Positions 53,794-62,552 of a stretch of 64,000 nucleotides of DNA are shown here, in pieces. Within the stretch, counting starts at the first letter, position 1, and every line of letters begins with the position of its first letter. The notes under the pieces were generated by a model. That model saw only the letters and a list, made by a program, of their open reading frames with translations. It had not been told where the DNA came from and searched no databases. The position numbers and the translations under genes were made by a program. Origin of the DNA: Bacillus sp. HNG (GTDB lineage: Bacteria; Bacillota; Bacilli; Bacillales; Bacillaceae_L); assembly GCF_003400205.1 (NCBI RefSeq), contig NZ_QUQV01000009.1, positions 120,321 through 184,320 of the forward strand, given 5' to 3'.

Positions 53794-55266
53794 ATGCTCG
53801 ATCAAATTGTTAACACCATCGTCAATTGGCTATGGAGTCCTGTTTTAGTTGCTTTTATTGTTTTTTGTGGTATTTATTTTAGTATTCGTACAAGATTCCT
53901 ACAGATTCGTCATATTAAAGAAATGGCAAGACTCATTATTTCAGGAAAAGGATCAGATGCAGGGGTTTCTTCTTTCCAAGCGTTGGTCATGTCTTTATCA
54001 GGCCGTATCGGTGTAGGGAATATTGCTGGAACCGCAACAGGAATAGCGTTTGGAGGTCCAGGTGCTGTATTTTGGATGTGGGTTATTACGTTCATTGGTG
54101 CAACCTCAGCTTTCGTTGAGTCCACACTTGCACAAATTTATAAGGAAAAGCAAGATGGTGAGTATCGAGGGGGACCAGCATTCTACATAGAAAAAGGACT
54201 TGGTTGGAAATGGTTTGCCGTCATTTTCGCAGTTGCAACACTACTTGCGATGTCATTTTTGATGCCAGGAATACAGGCAAATGCCATTGCTGATGGGATG
54301 CATAATGCATTCGGGATTGACAAATCAATTACAGGATTAATTGTTGTCGCACTTGTTGGATTTACGATCTTTGGTGGAGTTAAGCGTATTGCGAGAGTTG
54401 CAGAATTAGTCGTTCCTTTTATGGCGGCTGGTTATCTATTAATTGCAATAGCAATAATAGTAGTGAATTTTGGAAAAATTCCAGAAGTATTTGGACTAAT
54501 TTTCCGAAGCGCTTTCGGGGCTGAAGAATTATTTGGTGGAATTCTTGGTTCAGCCGTTATGTGGGGAGTAAAACGTGGACTCTATGCGAACGAAGCCGGT
54601 CAAGGCACTGGTGCACACCCAGCTGCGGCAGCTGAAGTATCTCACCCAGCTAAGCAAGGTCTCGTACAAGCATTTTCTATTTATTTAGACGTATTCTTAG
54701 TAGTAACATCAACTGCAATGATGATTCTATTTACAAATCAATATAATGTGATAAATGAAAAAACTGGAAAATTCATTACTGAAAATCTTCCAGGATTAGA
54801 AACAGGTGCTGGTTATACTCAAGCAGCAGTAGATACCATTCTCCCCGGATTCGGGCCAGGATTTGTCGCAATTGCACTATTCTTCTTCGCCTTCACAACC
54901 ATTTATGCCTATTACTATATTGCAGAGACAAATCTGGCTTATCTAGTACGGGGCAGATTCAAAGGTCTAGCTTTTCTTGCGTTAAAACTCGTTCTTATTG
55001 GTTCTATTTTCTATGGCTCTATAAGAACTGCAACAACAGCATGGGCAATGGGGGATATTGGACTTGGAATAATGGTTTGGCTAAACTTAATTGCAATCTT
55101 ACTGCTTTTTAAACCAGCGTCTATTGCATTAAAGGACTACGAACAACAACTAAAACAAGGAATAGACCCAGTATTCAATTCATCTAAATATGGAATAAAG
55201 AATGCAGACTTCTGGAAAGATGGTTACCACAAGTCACAGAAAGATAAGGAAAAAGAGATTTCATAA
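53794..55266 (+). CDS. alsT: Alanine/glycine:cation symporter (AlsT/AgcS)
   Basis: The 490-residue protein has about eleven helices and typical AgcS phrases: SGRIGVGNIAGTATGIAFGGPGA at about 69-91, KRGLYANEAGQGTGAHPAAAAEV and TTIYAYYYIAETN. It imports alanine or glycine with sodium or protons. A strong GGGGGG precedes the ATG. It is followed by a terminator and is on its own transcript, with a half Rex-like TTGTGAA in its upstream region (near 53605). Confidence 0.94.
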   Translation: MLDQIVNTIVNWLWSPVLVAFIVFCGIYFSIRTRFLQIRHIKEMARLIISGKGSDAGVSSFQALVMSLSGRIGVGNIAGTATGIAFGGPGAVFWMWVITFIGATSAFVESTLAQIYKEKQDGEYRGGPAFYIEKGLGWKWFAVIFAVATLLAMSFLMPGIQANAIADGMHNAFGIDKSITGLIVVALVGFTIFGGVKRIARVAELVVPFMAAGYLLIAIAIIVVNFGKIPEVFGLIFRSAFGAEELFGGILGSAVMWGVKRGLYANEAGQGTGAHPAAAAEVSHPAKQGLVQAFSIYLDVFLVVTSTAMMILFTNQYNVINEKTGKFITENLPGLETGAGYTQAAVDTILPGFGPGFVAIALFFFAFTTIYAYYYIAETNLAYLVRGRFKGLAFLALKLVLIGSIFYGSIRTATTAWAMGDIGLGIMVWLNLIAILLLFKPASIALKDYEQQLKQGIDPVFNSSKYGIKNADFWKDGYHKSQKDKEKEIS

Positions 55267-55360
55267 ATATTTTTTCTACGGAACTTAAGTTTAAAATAGT
55301 TAGGCTCCAGCTCCACAGTTGGTTCCTTTTTAATTAAATCAGATTAAGGGTTTGGATAAC

Positions 55361-55405
55361 AAAGACGACTTTTAATTCAAAAAATGAATTTTGGTCGTCT
55401 TTTTT
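55361..55405 (+). terminator. Terminator after alsT
   Basis: AAAGACGAC pairs with GTCGTCTTT, with an inner AATTCA/TGAATT pair, then a T-run. Confidence 0.88.
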
Positions 55406-55445
55406 GATTCCATATTTTTTTAATTAAGGAAGAGAGCCTAGTAAA

Positions 55446-55547
55446 TTGGAAAGTGAAGGAAACGGTGTAACTAAAATACTTGAAATTCAAAGAAATCCAT
55501 ACCCCGATAACATGGCAAGAAATGACCGATTTAATGAAATAAAATAA
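55446..55547 (+). CDS. Possible 33-aa ORF
   Basis: A TTG-started frame (MESEGNGVTKILEIQ..., ends FNEIK) lies in the gap between alsT and the YdjM-like gene, preceded by GGAAGAGAG at a long distance. No family recognised. It may be chance or a remnant of a longer gene. Confidence 0.25.
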   Translation: MESEGNGVTKILEIQRNPYPDNMARNDRFNEIK

Positions 55548-55613
55548 AAAGCTGTTATATTTAGAGTTAACCAAGCATATCCATTAATTAAAAATAATGG
55601 GAGTTTGGTTTTT

Positions 55614-56171
55614 GTGCGTTATAAAACACATATTGTAAGTTCATTGACGTTAGGGGCTGGAATATCAATCATTACTCATTATCCATTTCATATTGGTTAT
55701 GTTGTAGGTATTAGTATTGGGAGTTTATTACCTGATATCGATGAGCCGAATTCTTTTATTGGAAGAAGGTCTATGGGACTTGCTACATATATTAATAAGA
55801 AATATGGCCATCGAGGAATTACCCATAGTTTATTTGCTTGGATACTAATATCAATTGTTTGTTTAATTATTCCATCTCCTCTTACCTTAGGAATTTCACT
55901 AGGTTACCTCTTTCATTTATTAGGTGACTTTTTCTCTGTACGAAGCATCCCAGTATTTGCTCCACTGAACTATAATCGCCCTAAAATTTCTATCACCTAC
56001 AGAACGGGGAGTATAACAGAAAATGTAATACTCTATATCTTTAGTATTTTATTATTTTACTTTATCTTTGGTATCGGTAATTTACATATATATTTATTCC
56101 ATTCAATAGCTGAAGTTATCAGTTCGACTATTCGTATTCTCCTGAAACTATTAGAGGTATCCATTACTTAA
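55614..56171 (+). CDS. YdjM-like membrane-bound metal-dependent hydrolase
   Basis: The roughly 185-residue protein has about four helices and the DUF457/YdjM landmarks: Y-K-T-H at the start, LLPDIDEPNSFIGRR, YGHRGITHSLF and HLLGDFF, whose His and Asp residues are thought to bind metal. In E. coli YdjM belongs to the SOS regulon; elsewhere its role is unknown. The GTG at 55614 has GGGAG about 10 nt before it; a TTG at 55605 is an alternative. Confidence 0.82.
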   Translation: MRYKTHIVSSLTLGAGISIITHYPFHIGYVVGISIGSLLPDIDEPNSFIGRRSMGLATYINKKYGHRGITHSLFAWILISIVCLIIPSPLTLGISLGYLFHLLGDFFSVRSIPVFAPLNYNRPKISITYRTGSITENVILYIFSILLFYFIFGIGNLHIYLFHSIAEVISSTIRILLKLLEVSIT

Positions 56172-56289
56172 AATCGGCTAAATCAATTCATAAATTTCTT
56201 TTCCTAGGTCCTATCTATACCTCTAACAAACTCACTATTTATGGCAAAATCATCCAATAAGTAACTATTTTATATGAGGTGGTTAAACT

Positions 56290-57495
56290 TTGGGAAAACA
56301 CATACAAGAGGTAACACTAGATGGAAAGTTTGTATCCAGAGAAGTTGCTACAGTTAAGGATATTACTTTATTAGTAAAAAAAGACCGTGAGATTGATATT
56401 GAGGTATTGCAGAATTTTCCTATTGAATTATTGGATGAGGAGTTGTCAAGCTACCTTTGGGTAGAAGGAAGTAGAGTACTAATTAATTCCTTTTTAACAA
56501 TAGACAATCGGAAAATGGATATTGTAGAAAAAATAGGTAACATAAGCATTATAGGAATAAGTGAGCGTCAAAATCTAATTTTAAATTTTCAGGAGGATTC
56601 ATTAATCGCAGAGGGAACATATAGATTTACATATAATTTTCTTGATATGTTATTCCAAATGGGCAAGTTTTCTTCATACTGCCTTGATAACAAGTTTGAG
56701 CATATTTTAGTAGAAACTGTATGCAAGCTATGTAATCAAATACCTAGTAAGCAATTCCAATATAGACTCATTAAACATCAGGAAGATTGGTTAATCAGGG
56801 GGGTAACATCAACTAGATATCAAAATTATGATAACCATTTGGCGCTTTATCTAACTCTATATAGTCTACATAAACATGCAAAACAAGCAAGCCAATGGTT
56901 TGTATTTGAAAAAGCATATATTAGTGATTCCGAAATTGTTGTGATGTTTGATCAAATTAATCCAATAAATATAATAGATATTGGAAGGTTATATTTTGGT
57001 GTTATATTAATAAACAATGAAATTAAAGAAAGAACTTTTTCATTGGAATGTCGTTTTAGGCTTGAAGACATTGAAGGAAATAGTTTTGGTGCTATACCAC
57101 CAGAGGGGAAGGAAACTATCTTTACAATAAGGCACGACAGCGGACTAGACAGTGTGAATACAAAATTATTTGAACTTCATAATTTACAGTCTTTTAAGGA
57201 CAGAATAACTGACTTTATTATTGATATTTCCAAATCACCAGAACTATCAGAGGACCGTATCTTTTCGATATTTAAAAAAATACTAAGTACAAGGAATAAG
57301 TTTTCAACTGATACAAGAAATTCTTTTAAAAAGTTACAAGAGGAACAAGTTATTTCAAACAGTCTACATATAATTAAAGTATTTCATCGACTAAATGAGT
57401 TAGTTACTGATGTTGAAGAAAAAATTCATTTAGAAAGAATTTTTTATGAGGTTTGTCTTGAAATAAAAGATGGGAAACGGAGAGGAAGTAATTAG
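56290..57495 (+). CDS. Uncharacterised 401-aa soluble protein
   Basis: The frame begins with TTG at 56290 after GAGGTGG. The protein has no signal or membrane segment. It is rich in Ile, Leu, Glu and Lys, with a helical C-terminal third (from about 300, SFKDRITDFIIDISKSPEL...). A beta-rich middle has WFVFEKAYISDSEIVVMF near 215. I do not recognise the family. It is at the left border of the defence-like island. A 47-aa hydrophobic frame overlaps its last 26 bp and a terminator follows, making a two-gene unit. Confidence 0.7.
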   Translation: MGKHIQEVTLDGKFVSREVATVKDITLLVKKDREIDIEVLQNFPIELLDEELSSYLWVEGSRVLINSFLTIDNRKMDIVEKIGNISIIGISERQNLILNFQEDSLIAEGTYRFTYNFLDMLFQMGKFSSYCLDNKFEHILVETVCKLCNQIPSKQFQYRLIKHQEDWLIRGVTSTRYQNYDNHLALYLTLYSLHKHAKQASQWFVFEKAYISDSEIVVMFDQINPINIIDIGRLYFGVILINNEIKERTFSLECRFRLEDIEGNSFGAIPPEGKETIFTIRHDSGLDSVNTKLFELHNLQSFKDRITDFIIDISKSPELSEDRIFSIFKKILSTRNKFSTDTRNSFKKLQEEQVISNSLHIIKVFHRLNELVTDVEEKIHLERIFYEVCLEIKDGKRRGSN

Positions 57496-57613
57496 TCTGA
57501 TAACAATTACTCACTTTATAGGATTATTTGCAATACTACAGCTACAAGTGGTTACTAACATTATTAGTAAATGGCAAATTAGTATAGAAAACTGGTTACC
57601 AACTTTAGTGTAA
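57470..57613 (+). CDS. Small hydrophobic protein, 47 aa, overlapping the gene before
   Basis: ATG at 57470 lies inside the end of the 401-aa gene. The product (MGNGEEVISLITITHFIG..., ends NWLPTLV) contains one clear hydrophobic helix at about 8-32. No strong ribosome binding site is seen, so translation would depend on coupling. The frame ends 18 bp before a strong terminator. It could be a membrane effector or a chance frame. Confidence 0.4.
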   Translation: MGNGEEVISLITITHFIGLFAILQLQVVTNIISKWQISIENWLPTLV

Positions 57614-57630
57614 ATTAATATTTAGATCAG

Positions 57631-57666
57631 TAAACCCGTTAATCCTTAATATTAACGGGTTTTTTA
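57631..57666 (+). terminator. Terminator of the 401-aa unit
   Basis: AACCCGTTAA–tccttaata–TTAACGGGTT followed by TTTTTT. Confidence 0.93.
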
Positions 57667-57681
57667 GTTACCAACAATAAT

Positions 57682-58315
57682 GTCAGCGAACATCATCCAA
57701 ACGGGCCAGTCGCCACCGTATGTTTTGCACTTGCGGAAAAATTAAATTTGAGCGGAAAACAAGTATTGCAGGCCTTTATTCTTGGAGTAGAAGCTGAATT
57801 AAGAATCAGCAATGCCGTATACCCGAGTCACTATGATTTAGGATGGCATATAACGAGTACGGCCGGTGTTTTTGCTTCTGAGATCTCAGTTGGAGTCTAA
57901 CTGGATTTAAATGAAGAGCAATTGCTTATTGCTTTGGGATTGGCTGGAACACAAGTATTTAGCTTGCGTGAAATGTTTGGAACCATGACTAAGCCTTTCC
58001 ATCCAGGAAAGGCAGCAGAGAATGGCTTGCAACCAGCATTATTAAGCCCAAAAAGGCTTTACAAGCTCTAAGCAGGTTCTAGAAGCTAAGAGAGGATTTG
58101 CCAATGTTACAGCACCGGAGCATGATTTAGAACAAGTAAATATCAACAGGGGTATTCATTCAATGGGAAACTTTGAAGAATGCATTTAAGCCTAATTCGT
58201 GCGGAATTGTTCTTCTGCAATTGATGCTTGCATTGCTTGAGGAAAAGAAGTAACAGATCCCGGTCAATTAAAAGAGATCCAAATTAATGTATTAAAACTA
58301 CTAACCAACCAATAG
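57682..58315 (+). pseudogene. Decayed MmgE/PrpD family gene
   Basis: Reading frames with stops and shifts give SEHHPNGPVATVCFALAEKL, then SHYDLGWHITSTAGVFA, a TAA at about 57898, then LGLAGTQVFSLREMFGTMTKPFHPGKAAENGL. Near the end the frame gives NSCGIV and KEIQINVLK. These are landmarks of MmgE/PrpD (2-methylcitrate dehydratase-like) proteins. Both ends are missing and several stops are present. It explains the 930-bp gap before the TIR gene. Confidence 0.85.
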
Positions 58316-58336
58316 AAATGGTTTGTGTGTAATTAG

Positions 58337-58365
58337 TTGTAATACTAGAGAACTAGGTTTATAAT
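58337..58365 (+). promoter_or_regulatory. Promoter of the TIR–caspase operon
   Basis: TTGTAA (58337-58342), 17-bp spacer and TATAAT (58360-58365), about 60 bp before the TIR start codon. Confidence 0.72.
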
Positions 58366-58424
58366 AAAAAGGTAATATATAGTATTTAATATAAAAAATG
58401 TAAAAAAAGGTAAGGGGAATTCAT

Positions 58425-58835
58425 ATGGCAGATCCAAGAGCATTTATAAGTTTTGACTTTGATCATAATGATACTGATAAAACGTTATTTATTGGTCAGA
58501 GTAAGAATTCAAAGGTACCATTTTCAATACAGGACTGGTCAGCAAAGTCATCTATGCCACAAAGTAAATGGGAGGCTATTGTTGAAGAAAAAATTAAAAA
58601 AACCAATATGGTAATTGTCCTTGTTGGAAAATATATGGCAAGTGCAACAGGGGTAAAAAAAGAAATAAAAATGGCTAAAGAAAATAACGTACCGATATTT
58701 GGAGTTTACATCGGCGGTGCTGATTCAAATAGTAATTTACCTGATGGTTTAACTCGTAGTAGAGTTGTTAAATGGGAATGGGATAAAATCTCTGAAAAAA
58801 TAAATCAAATGATGGGAGAAGGAAAAAATAAGTAG
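58425..58835 (+). CDS. TIR-like domain protein (ThsB type)
   Basis: The 136-residue protein is a single TIR-like domain of the MTH538/ThsB type. It begins ADPRAFISFDFDHNDTD (residues 2-18), has an FSIQDWSA loop and a MVIVLVGKY strand, and its candidate catalytic Glu80 lies in TGVKKEIKMA. ThsB proteins use NAD+ to make a signal molecule after phage infection. GGTAAGGGG precedes the ATG. A caspase-like gene follows 11 bp later, the arrangement of type IV Thoeris, in which the TIR signal activates a caspase-like protease. Confidence 0.88.
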   Translation: MADPRAFISFDFDHNDTDKTLFIGQSKNSKVPFSIQDWSAKSSMPQSKWEAIVEEKIKKTNMVIVLVGKYMASATGVKKEIKMAKENNVPIFGVYIGGADSNSNLPDGLTRSRVVKWEWDKISEKINQMMGEGKNK

Positions 58836-58846
58836 GGTGTGATCTT

Positions 58847-59797
58847 ATGCGAAAAGCACTGATTGTGGGGATAGATTATTATACGAATGTATCTCCTTTA
58901 TATGGATGTGTAAACGATGCATATTCAGTTAAATCCGTTTTAGAAAGAAATGTTAATGGCACAATTAACTTTTCTATAAATTTAATTACTTCTACCGGTT
59001 CGGATAGTACTATTACAAGAAAACAATTAAAAGACAGTGTACAGGAACTTTTTAATGATGACTGTGAAGTTGCGTTATTTTATTTTGCAGGTCATGGCTA
59101 TATTGAGAGTACCGGAGGGTTTCTAATCACATCAGAGTGTGAAGAAGGAGATGATGGATTTTCTCTTAATGAGCTATTAACCATTGTAAATAACTCTAAA
59201 TCAAGGAATAAAATAATAATTTTAGATAGTTGTCACTCAGGAATTTCCGGAACAAATATTTCAGACTCAAACGCATTATTAAGTGAAGGATTAACAATAC
59301 TTACTGCTTCAAGTGCTGAACAATACGCTTCAGAAAAAAATGGAAGTGGAGTTTTTACTACTCTTTTTATTGATGCTCTTAATGGTGGGGCTGCAAATCT
59401 TTTAGGAGATATTACACCTGGAAGTGTATATGCTCATATTGATCAGTCATTAGGACCATGGGAACAGCGTCCAATTTTTAAGACTAATGTGAAGAATTTT
59501 ATTTCTTTAAGAAGTGTAAATCCACCAATAAGTCTTTCTGAATTAAGAATGTTAACTGAGTTATTCAGGAATATAGAAGATGAATTTGACTTAGACCCTT
59601 CATTTGAACCTGAAAGTGAAAATCCTATAGAGGAGAACATAAAAAAATTCCGAGTATTGCAGTCTTTTAATAGAGTGAATTTAGTTGTTCCAGTTGGAGA
59701 AGAACATATGTACTTTGCAGCAATGAATTGTAAATCGTGTAAGCTAACTCCATTAGGTATGCACTATTGGAACCTAGTGAAAAAAGAAAGAATTTAA
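58847..59797 (+). CDS. Caspase family (peptidase C14) protein
   Basis: The 316-residue protein has an N-terminal caspase domain (1-215): KALIVGIDYY, the catalytic His83 in YFAGHGYIE and Cys129 in ILDSCHSG. The C-terminal 100 residues are a separate part with Cys residues (NCKSCKL) and no enzyme motif; it could be the sensor for a nucleotide signal. In type IV Thoeris this protein is the effector that cleaves cell proteins and stops phage growth. It starts ATG at 58847 after AGGGTGTGATCTT and is clearly co-transcribed with the TIR gene. Confidence 0.88.
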   Translation: MRKALIVGIDYYTNVSPLYGCVNDAYSVKSVLERNVNGTINFSINLITSTGSDSTITRKQLKDSVQELFNDDCEVALFYFAGHGYIESTGGFLITSECEEGDDGFSLNELLTIVNNSKSRNKIIILDSCHSGISGTNISDSNALLSEGLTILTASSAEQYASEKNGSGVFTTLFIDALNGGAANLLGDITPGSVYAHIDQSLGPWEQRPIFKTNVKNFISLRSVNPPISLSELRMLTELFRNIEDEFDLDPSFEPESENPIEENIKKFRVLQSFNRVNLVVPVGEEHMYFAAMNCKSCKLTPLGMHYWNLVKKERI

Positions 59798-59863
59798 AAG
59801 AGAGCGATTTGAAAGTCTAAAGCGAAAATACAATGTACGTTATTATTATAATATTTTTTAAAA

Positions 59864-59892
59864 AAGTCTCTCAAGTGTGAGGGATTTTTTAT
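59864..59892 (+). terminator. Probable terminator after the caspase gene
   Basis: TCTCTC and GAGGGA arms (with a G·T pair) followed by TTTTTT. Confidence 0.55.
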
Positions 59893-60005
59893 ATTTCTTA
59901 GAGCAAAGTTGTTTGTCTAATAACACTCCTGAAGAAGTTGTTCTTTATATTTAAAAAGGGTAAACAGAGAAAATGTAGAATATTATATTAAAAAGGGGTG
60001 AAATC

Positions 60006-60737
60006 ATGGCACAATTTCTTAGCACATTTGTTTTTATATTACCTGGAATAATGGCTTATTTTTGGTTGCAAGTTTTTGGGCTAAATCCATCTGTTAAACA
60101 TACTGCACCAGAATTGTCAGGTATAGCAGCACTATTGTGGTTACCTGTAAGTTTCATTACATTATTAGTACTAAATACTTGGGGTGCTTTAATCACGATT
60201 GACTTTTTATCTGTAGATAAAGTTTGGACAGTGGAGGCTTTAAATACAGCTACTTCTGATATTAAATATCTAGTACTATTTTTAATTATGAGTTTTATAG
60301 TTAGCTATTTTGTTTGTTGGACTTGGAGTATATGGGGAAATGAATTTCTAAGAAATAGAATTAACTTTGTTAGAAAAACTAGGGGAATTGCTCCACTGTC
60401 ATCTAGCTCATCTGTTTGGGAGGAATTTTTCATTAAAATAAATAGTGAAAGTGAGAATAATAATAAGGTTGATCATTTTGATAAAGAGGCTGTTTTAATA
60501 GTATATAAAATTGACAAACCAGAAGAATTTGTTGCGGGTGCAATGACGAAAGCTTCAAGACCATTAGAAGTGGATAAAGCTCTCGTTTTAGAAGACACTC
60601 AACAGTGGATGGATTCCATGAAGAATCATTATGATTATGATGTAAAGAGGGTTTATGTAGATATAAAATCAGGAATGGTTGTAAAGGAGATAGACCATAG
60701 AAGCCCAAAAGATAAGACCATTCCTGAAGATAACTGA
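60006..60737 (+). CDS. DUF6338-like membrane protein
   Basis: The 243-residue protein has three predicted helices in its first half (about 5-24 beginning FLSTFVFILPGIMAYFWLQVF, 38-60 and 88-110) and a soluble C-terminal half that ends with a charged tail. The N-terminal pattern FILPGIMAY resembles proteins annotated as DUF6338, often found beside restriction or defence genes. AAAAAGGGGTG precedes the ATG. It is about 210 bp after the caspase gene, with a possible terminator between, and next to two micro-ORFs on the other strand. Confidence 0.65.
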   Translation: MAQFLSTFVFILPGIMAYFWLQVFGLNPSVKHTAPELSGIAALLWLPVSFITLLVLNTWGALITIDFLSVDKVWTVEALNTATSDIKYLVLFLIMSFIVSYFVCWTWSIWGNEFLRNRINFVRKTRGIAPLSSSSSVWEEFFIKINSESENNNKVDHFDKEAVLIVYKIDKPEEFVAGAMTKASRPLEVDKALVLEDTQQWMDSMKNHYDYDVKRVYVDIKSGMVVKEIDHRSPKDKTIPEDN

Positions 60738-60742
60738 AATTC

Positions 60743-60874
60743 TTAACCTTTTTTAGGTGGTGGTGAGACTTTCCTGCCATCAACAGATCCATTTACTCTT
60801 CCGCCTGGATTTTTAGAAGAGGGTGTCCAAGTTGTTCCTTTTGAAGGTGTTGATTGAGATTGTTCTTTAGACAA
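60743..60874 (-). CDS. Micro-ORF 1, 43 aa, DGxKVSPPP ending
   Basis: The reverse frame starts at TTG 60874 about 8 nt after AAAGGAG and ends at TAA 60743. The product is polar (MSKEQSQSTPSKG...) and ends SVDGRKVSPPPKKG. A second micro-ORF 43 bp upstream shares the last dozen residues, so both are probably real and related. Function unknown. The stop lies only 5 bp from the end of the converging DUF6338-like gene. Confidence 0.65.
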   Translation of the reverse strand: MSKEQSQSTPSKGTTWTPSSKNPGGRVNGSVDGRKVSPPPKKG

Positions 60875-60917
60875 AATTATTAACTCCTTTCATTAGTTAT
60901 ATTTTTGTGTTCCTTAA

Positions 60918-61025
60918 TCATTTTCTGGGATTTGGAGGAGGTGGTGGTGAAACTTTTATACCATCAATAGATCTTTCTTCTGTTTTATTAGCAACTTGTC
61001 TAATAATGTTAAAACTATTATCCAT
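60918..61025 (-). CDS. Micro-ORF 2, 35 aa, DGxKVSPPP ending
   Basis: The reverse frame starts at ATG 61025 after AAAGGGG (9 nt) and ends at TGA 60918. The product starts MDNSFNIIRQVANK and ends SIDGIKVSPPPPPNPRK. The ending matches micro-ORF 1 in [SR]-x-DG-x-KVSPPP. No membrane segment. The strong ribosome binding site and the shared ending support it. Confidence 0.65.
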   Translation of the reverse strand: MDNSFNIIRQVANKTEERSIDGIKVSPPPPPNPRK

Positions 61026-61189
61026 TATTAATTTCCCCTTTTTGAATATTGAAATTTATCTAATTGATATAGTTCGACAAATAGAAAAAATACCCTTTTT
61101 TTATTTAAAATGGAATATTAAATATCACTGAAAATTAAATTGAAATATAGTGTGGTCTTTTATTAGCTATTCTTTTGTTGTAACTTTTA

Positions 61190-61224
61190 AAAGGCACATC
61201 TCATTATTAGATGCGCCTCTTTTG
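61190..61224. terminator. Hairpin between the micro-ORFs and the ATPase gene
   Basis: AGGCACATCT pairs with AGATGCGCCT apart from one mismatch, then CTTTTGC. Confidence 0.6.
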
Positions 61225-61304
61225 CATAAGATTAGTATTAAAGAAGGGGATGTTTTTTTCATATTAAATCAAATATAAAATAGTAAAGAAAAATAGTTTA
61301 TGCA

Positions 61305-62552
61305 CTAAAAAAGATTTGCCCATCTAAGGTAAAATATCAAGAAAGGATCGACAATATATAACACATTATCCTTAAAATCTATAGCAGGTTCTCCTTTTAT
61401 ATCATTTTTGGCTATCTTATCCATCTGAATAAGTACATTAGTTATTTGTTGTTTAGGTGGCACCGATCTCGGGTCTAATATATCTTGAAGTGTTTTCCTA
61501 ATTTCGTCAGGTGTAATTTTATTTGTATTTTGCATATTACCTATTGCAGTTAACACAGCTAAATATATATCACCTTGTTTACCATCTTTAAAATCCCGTT
61601 CTTTTCTCTCACCACGGTTTGTGGGACCATTTGCCAATTTTTCAAAAACAATATTTGACATCGAGGAGTTAATCACCTCTTCAAAGAATGAATCAAAATT
61701 TACTTGAGTATTAAGCTCTTTAGATTCATCAGATTTTTCAAAAATGTCATTCTCAAAACAGATCAATTGACAGAATTCCTGCATAAGGTGAGGGCTACCG
61801 AAAGCTTCTTGAGCGAAAATATCAATAAGTTCCTTTGGATATGTAATACCAAGTGCAGTAAATCCTTTATTTGCAATTTCAGCAAGTTCATCAACACCCC
61901 AGGGAGAAACTCTTATTTGGTATATTCGACCTGTCATCTCATATTCCACTTCAATGGCATCATTACTTCTATGTGGGACTGCAAGTAATATAAGTTTTAA
62001 TCCGTCAGAAATTGCCCCTTTTAATGAGCGGATAATTAATTTCTGAACATCCCTCTCAATGTAATGGAAATCATCAATTAATAGTGGAATTTGATTTTCA
62101 ATTAAAAAGTTAATAGAAAGTGACCTTAAATCTTTATTGTAGCTGTTTGCTTGTTTAGTACCAGCCTTAGATAATTCACCAATATTAGCTCCAATATCAG
62201 TTTTAAATATACCTAAATTTATACCTGCTCTTGATTGAATATTTGAATTTGTAGAGAATTCAGATGTTACTTCTTCATTTAAGGCAACGGATATATTTAG
62301 GTCACTAGTTATAATATTCCATAAATCTTCTTCCTCTGTAATATGCCCTCCCATTACCCAAACACTCTTTTCGGGAGGTATGATTTTTTTACAAAGTACG
62401 GATTTGCCAGACTTAGTTGGTCCAGTTATTGATATTATTTTCCCCTTTAACCTAAGGCTATTTCTTAACTTTGCTTCTAATCTATAATTATCCCTTGAAA
62501 AGTAAGTAATACTCGGTAGACCACCTGCTGTGAATACTTCAGTAACTTCCAT
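61305..62552 (-). CDS. STAND/archaeal-type ATPase
   Basis: The 415-residue protein has Walker A GPTKSGKS (residues 44-51), Walker B PLLIDDFH (near 158) and a C-terminal end DPFLIFYLRW typical of the archaeal ATPase-like STAND group. A winged-helix region precedes that end. No nuclease, protease or TIR effector is fused, so it would act as a sensor or switch with a partner. The start ATG at 62552 gives MEVTEVFTAGG. Located 1.6 kb from the TIR–caspase pair on the opposite strand. Confidence 0.75.
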   Translation of the reverse strand: MEVTEVFTAGGLPSITYFSRDNYRLEAKLRNSLRLKGKIISITGPTKSGKSVLCKKIIPPEKSVWVMGGHITEEEDLWNIITSDLNISVALNEEVTSEFSTNSNIQSRAGINLGIFKTDIGANIGELSKAGTKQANSYNKDLRSLSINFLIENQIPLLIDDFHYIERDVQKLIIRSLKGAISDGLKLILLAVPHRSNDAIEVEYEMTGRIYQIRVSPWGVDELAEIANKGFTALGITYPKELIDIFAQEAFGSPHLMQEFCQLICFENDIFEKSDESKELNTQVNFDSFFEEVINSSMSNIVFEKLANGPTNRGERKERDFKDGKQGDIYLAVLTAIGNMQNTNKITPDEIRKTLQDILDPRSVPPKQQITNVLIQMDKIAKNDIKGEPAIDFKDNVLYIVDPFLIFYLRWANLF

